Shown: positions 14,399 to 14,996 of the stretch, piece after piece
Layout of the letters: each line of letters begins with the position of its first letter
Numbering within the stretch: position 1 is the first letter of the stretch
NCBI GenBank assembly: GCA_035293845.1
Contig: DATGMB010000316.1
Span: forward strand, 1-14,996
From: DATGMB01 sp035293845
Lineage (GTDB): Bacteria; Acidobacteriota; Terriglobia; Bryobacterales; Bryobacteraceae
Reading direction: 5' to 3'
DNA: 14,996 bases
The notes under the pieces: generated by a model
Seen by the model: only the letters and a program-made list of their open reading frames with translations
Databases searched by the model: none
What the model was told of the DNA's origin: nothing
Position numbers and translations under genes: made by a program

Positions 14399-14414
14399 GG
14401 CACACCGGTGTGCC
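14399..14414. promoter_or_regulatory. Perfect 16-bp palindrome in the leader of the 1331-residue gene
   Basis: GGCACACC-GGTGTGCC, no mismatches and no spacer, begins 25 bp upstream of the ATG. It has the shape of a dimeric regulator operator. Whether it lies in the promoter or the untranslated leader is not settled. Confidence 0.5.
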
Positions 14415-14461
14415 TGCCGAGGGGAGGGTAAACCGATGTGAGCTTACAACATTTGCGGCGG

Positions 14462-14467
14462 ATTGTA
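14462..14467 (-). promoter_or_regulatory. Possible -10 element for the 1331-residue/pentapeptide unit
   Basis: The minus strand reads TACAAT about 90 bp upstream of the ATG. A TTGCCG hexamer lies 19 bp further up (14487-14492), a longer spacing than usual. If real, the palindrome at 14399-14414 would sit in the transcribed leader. Confidence 0.3.
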
Positions 14468-14507
14468 TTGTTTTTACCGTTATGATCGGCAAATTACCCG
14501 CAGTTAC

Positions 14508-14531
14508 GGTGTGATTGCGCGCAATTTCACC
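14508..14531. promoter_or_regulatory. 24-bp imperfect palindrome, candidate operator
   Basis: GGTGTGATTGCG is followed directly by CGCAATTTCACC. Ten of twelve positions pair, and the inner 12 bp (ATTGCGCGCAAT) are a perfect palindrome. It lies upstream of the possible -10 for the minus-strand unit, where a regulator could act. Confidence 0.4.
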
Positions 14532-14861
14532 TTATTCGCATGGCTCGCCGGCTATCGATTGTTAGCAACCGGCATCGCGCTGGAGCACCGGGTGCTCGCC
14601 ACCAAGCCATTCGGCACAGACGCGAACGCCGCATCGACATCCCCGAGGCGAGCGCTACGGCCGCAGTTACCACCTCCGGTAATTTTTCCCACAACAATGA
14701 ATGAATGTTCCTGGCCGACAATTTGGCTTGTAGCAAATTCCGGGCGTAAGCGCGGCTTTTGTGAATGGATGAACAGTTGGCGGCTGCGGGATGGAGGTCT
14801 AGAACTTGCGGTTCAGTACCCATCGGCACTTTCATTTAGGTGAGTTGACCTACACCGCGCG

Positions 14862-14867
14862 TATAAT
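14862..14867 (+). promoter_or_regulatory. TATAAT element facing right
   Basis: A perfect plus-strand TATAAT lies about 105 bp before the possible GTG start at 14973. The nearest -35-like word (TTGACC, 14845-14850) is only 11 bp away, too close for a standard promoter. Confidence 0.3.
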
Positions 14868-14972
14868 ATCTTCAGCCTGGCGGCGGCATTCCGGGTTAAC
14901 TGCCTGCGAATAACCAAAGACAAGCTTGAGGGAATCGGTATCGCAGTGTACGTTTCGAGAGTGAGGTGTGAG

Positions 14973-14996
14973 GTGAACGAGACCAGCGAAGAGAAG
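14973..14996 (+). CDS. Possible start of a rightward gene (8 codons visible)
   Basis: GTG at 14973-14975 opens a frame reading V-N-E-T-S-E-E-K to the window edge, preceded by a purine-rich GAGTGAGG stretch that could be a ribosome binding site. An in-frame GTG at 14946-14948 is also possible. Too little is visible to name a product. Confidence 0.3.

Larger units (their letters stand above)
14415..14972. other. Long intergenic region with no convincing gene
   Basis: This stretch is more AT-rich than its surroundings (26 of 60 bases are G or C at 14461-14520). Open frames exist on both strands (14463-14843 plus, 14527-14835 minus), but their products show no family resemblance, no ribosome binding site and erratic composition. 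It holds palindromes at 14508-14531 and 14583-14597 (GAGCACC-G-GGTGCTC) and promoter-like hexamers at both ends, so it is probably a divergent regulatory region, or it contains a non-coding RNA that I cannot identify. Confidence 0.5.

Noticed and set aside
14463..14843. 126-codon plus-strand open frame in the right-hand intergenic region
   Set aside because: No ribosome binding site, no motif and erratic composition; a minus frame of similar quality overlaps it.

Overview
The window is GC-rich (clearly over 60% GC in coding parts) and densely coded, mostly on the minus strand. The mixture of a secreted three-domain erythromycin-esterase-like protein, a PspA operon of the yjfI/yjfJ type, sugar-phosphate isomerase/epimerase folds, VapBC-type modules and palindromic intergenic repeats suggests an acidobacterium of the Solibacter/Bryobacter sort. 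This is an impression from gene content and style; no marker gene is present.

Layout. 1-1373 (-): a secreted erythromycin-esterase-family protein whose C-terminus lies outside the window. 1374-1624: a non-coding gap holding degenerate copies of the 3' end of the neighbouring gene and a low-complexity dispersed repeat. 1625-5016 (-): a four-gene operon in the order YjfI/DUF2170-like, PspA/IM30, DUF4178-like membrane-anchored protein, and an unrecognised membrane-anchored coiled-coil protein. This looks like an envelope-stress or membrane-maintenance unit. A perfect hairpin lies between pspA and the third gene. 5150-5725 (-): a decayed VapBC-type toxin-antitoxin locus with a Phd/VapB antitoxin ORF, a frameshifted and internally deleted PIN toxin, and a perfect 18-bp palindrome as candidate operator. 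5773-6633 (-) and 6681-7865 (+): a divergent pair, a sugar phosphate isomerase/epimerase-like TIM barrel and a class I/II PLP aminotransferase.

7903-14373 (-): the most unusual part, a two-gene transcription unit. It encodes a 1331-residue protein of unknown function and an 820-residue pentapeptide-repeat protein. The large protein has a central hydrophobic segment, a probable C-terminal beta-propeller region and a histone-H1-like lysine-rich tail. The shared strand, 12-bp spacing and coupled ribosome binding site argue that the two proteins work together; no known system is recognised for the pair. 14374-14972 is a long regulatory/non-coding stretch, more AT-rich than its surroundings, with palindromes and promoter-like hexamers. 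A plus-strand gene may begin at 14973.

No rRNA, tRNA, CRISPR array or intact insertion sequence was seen.
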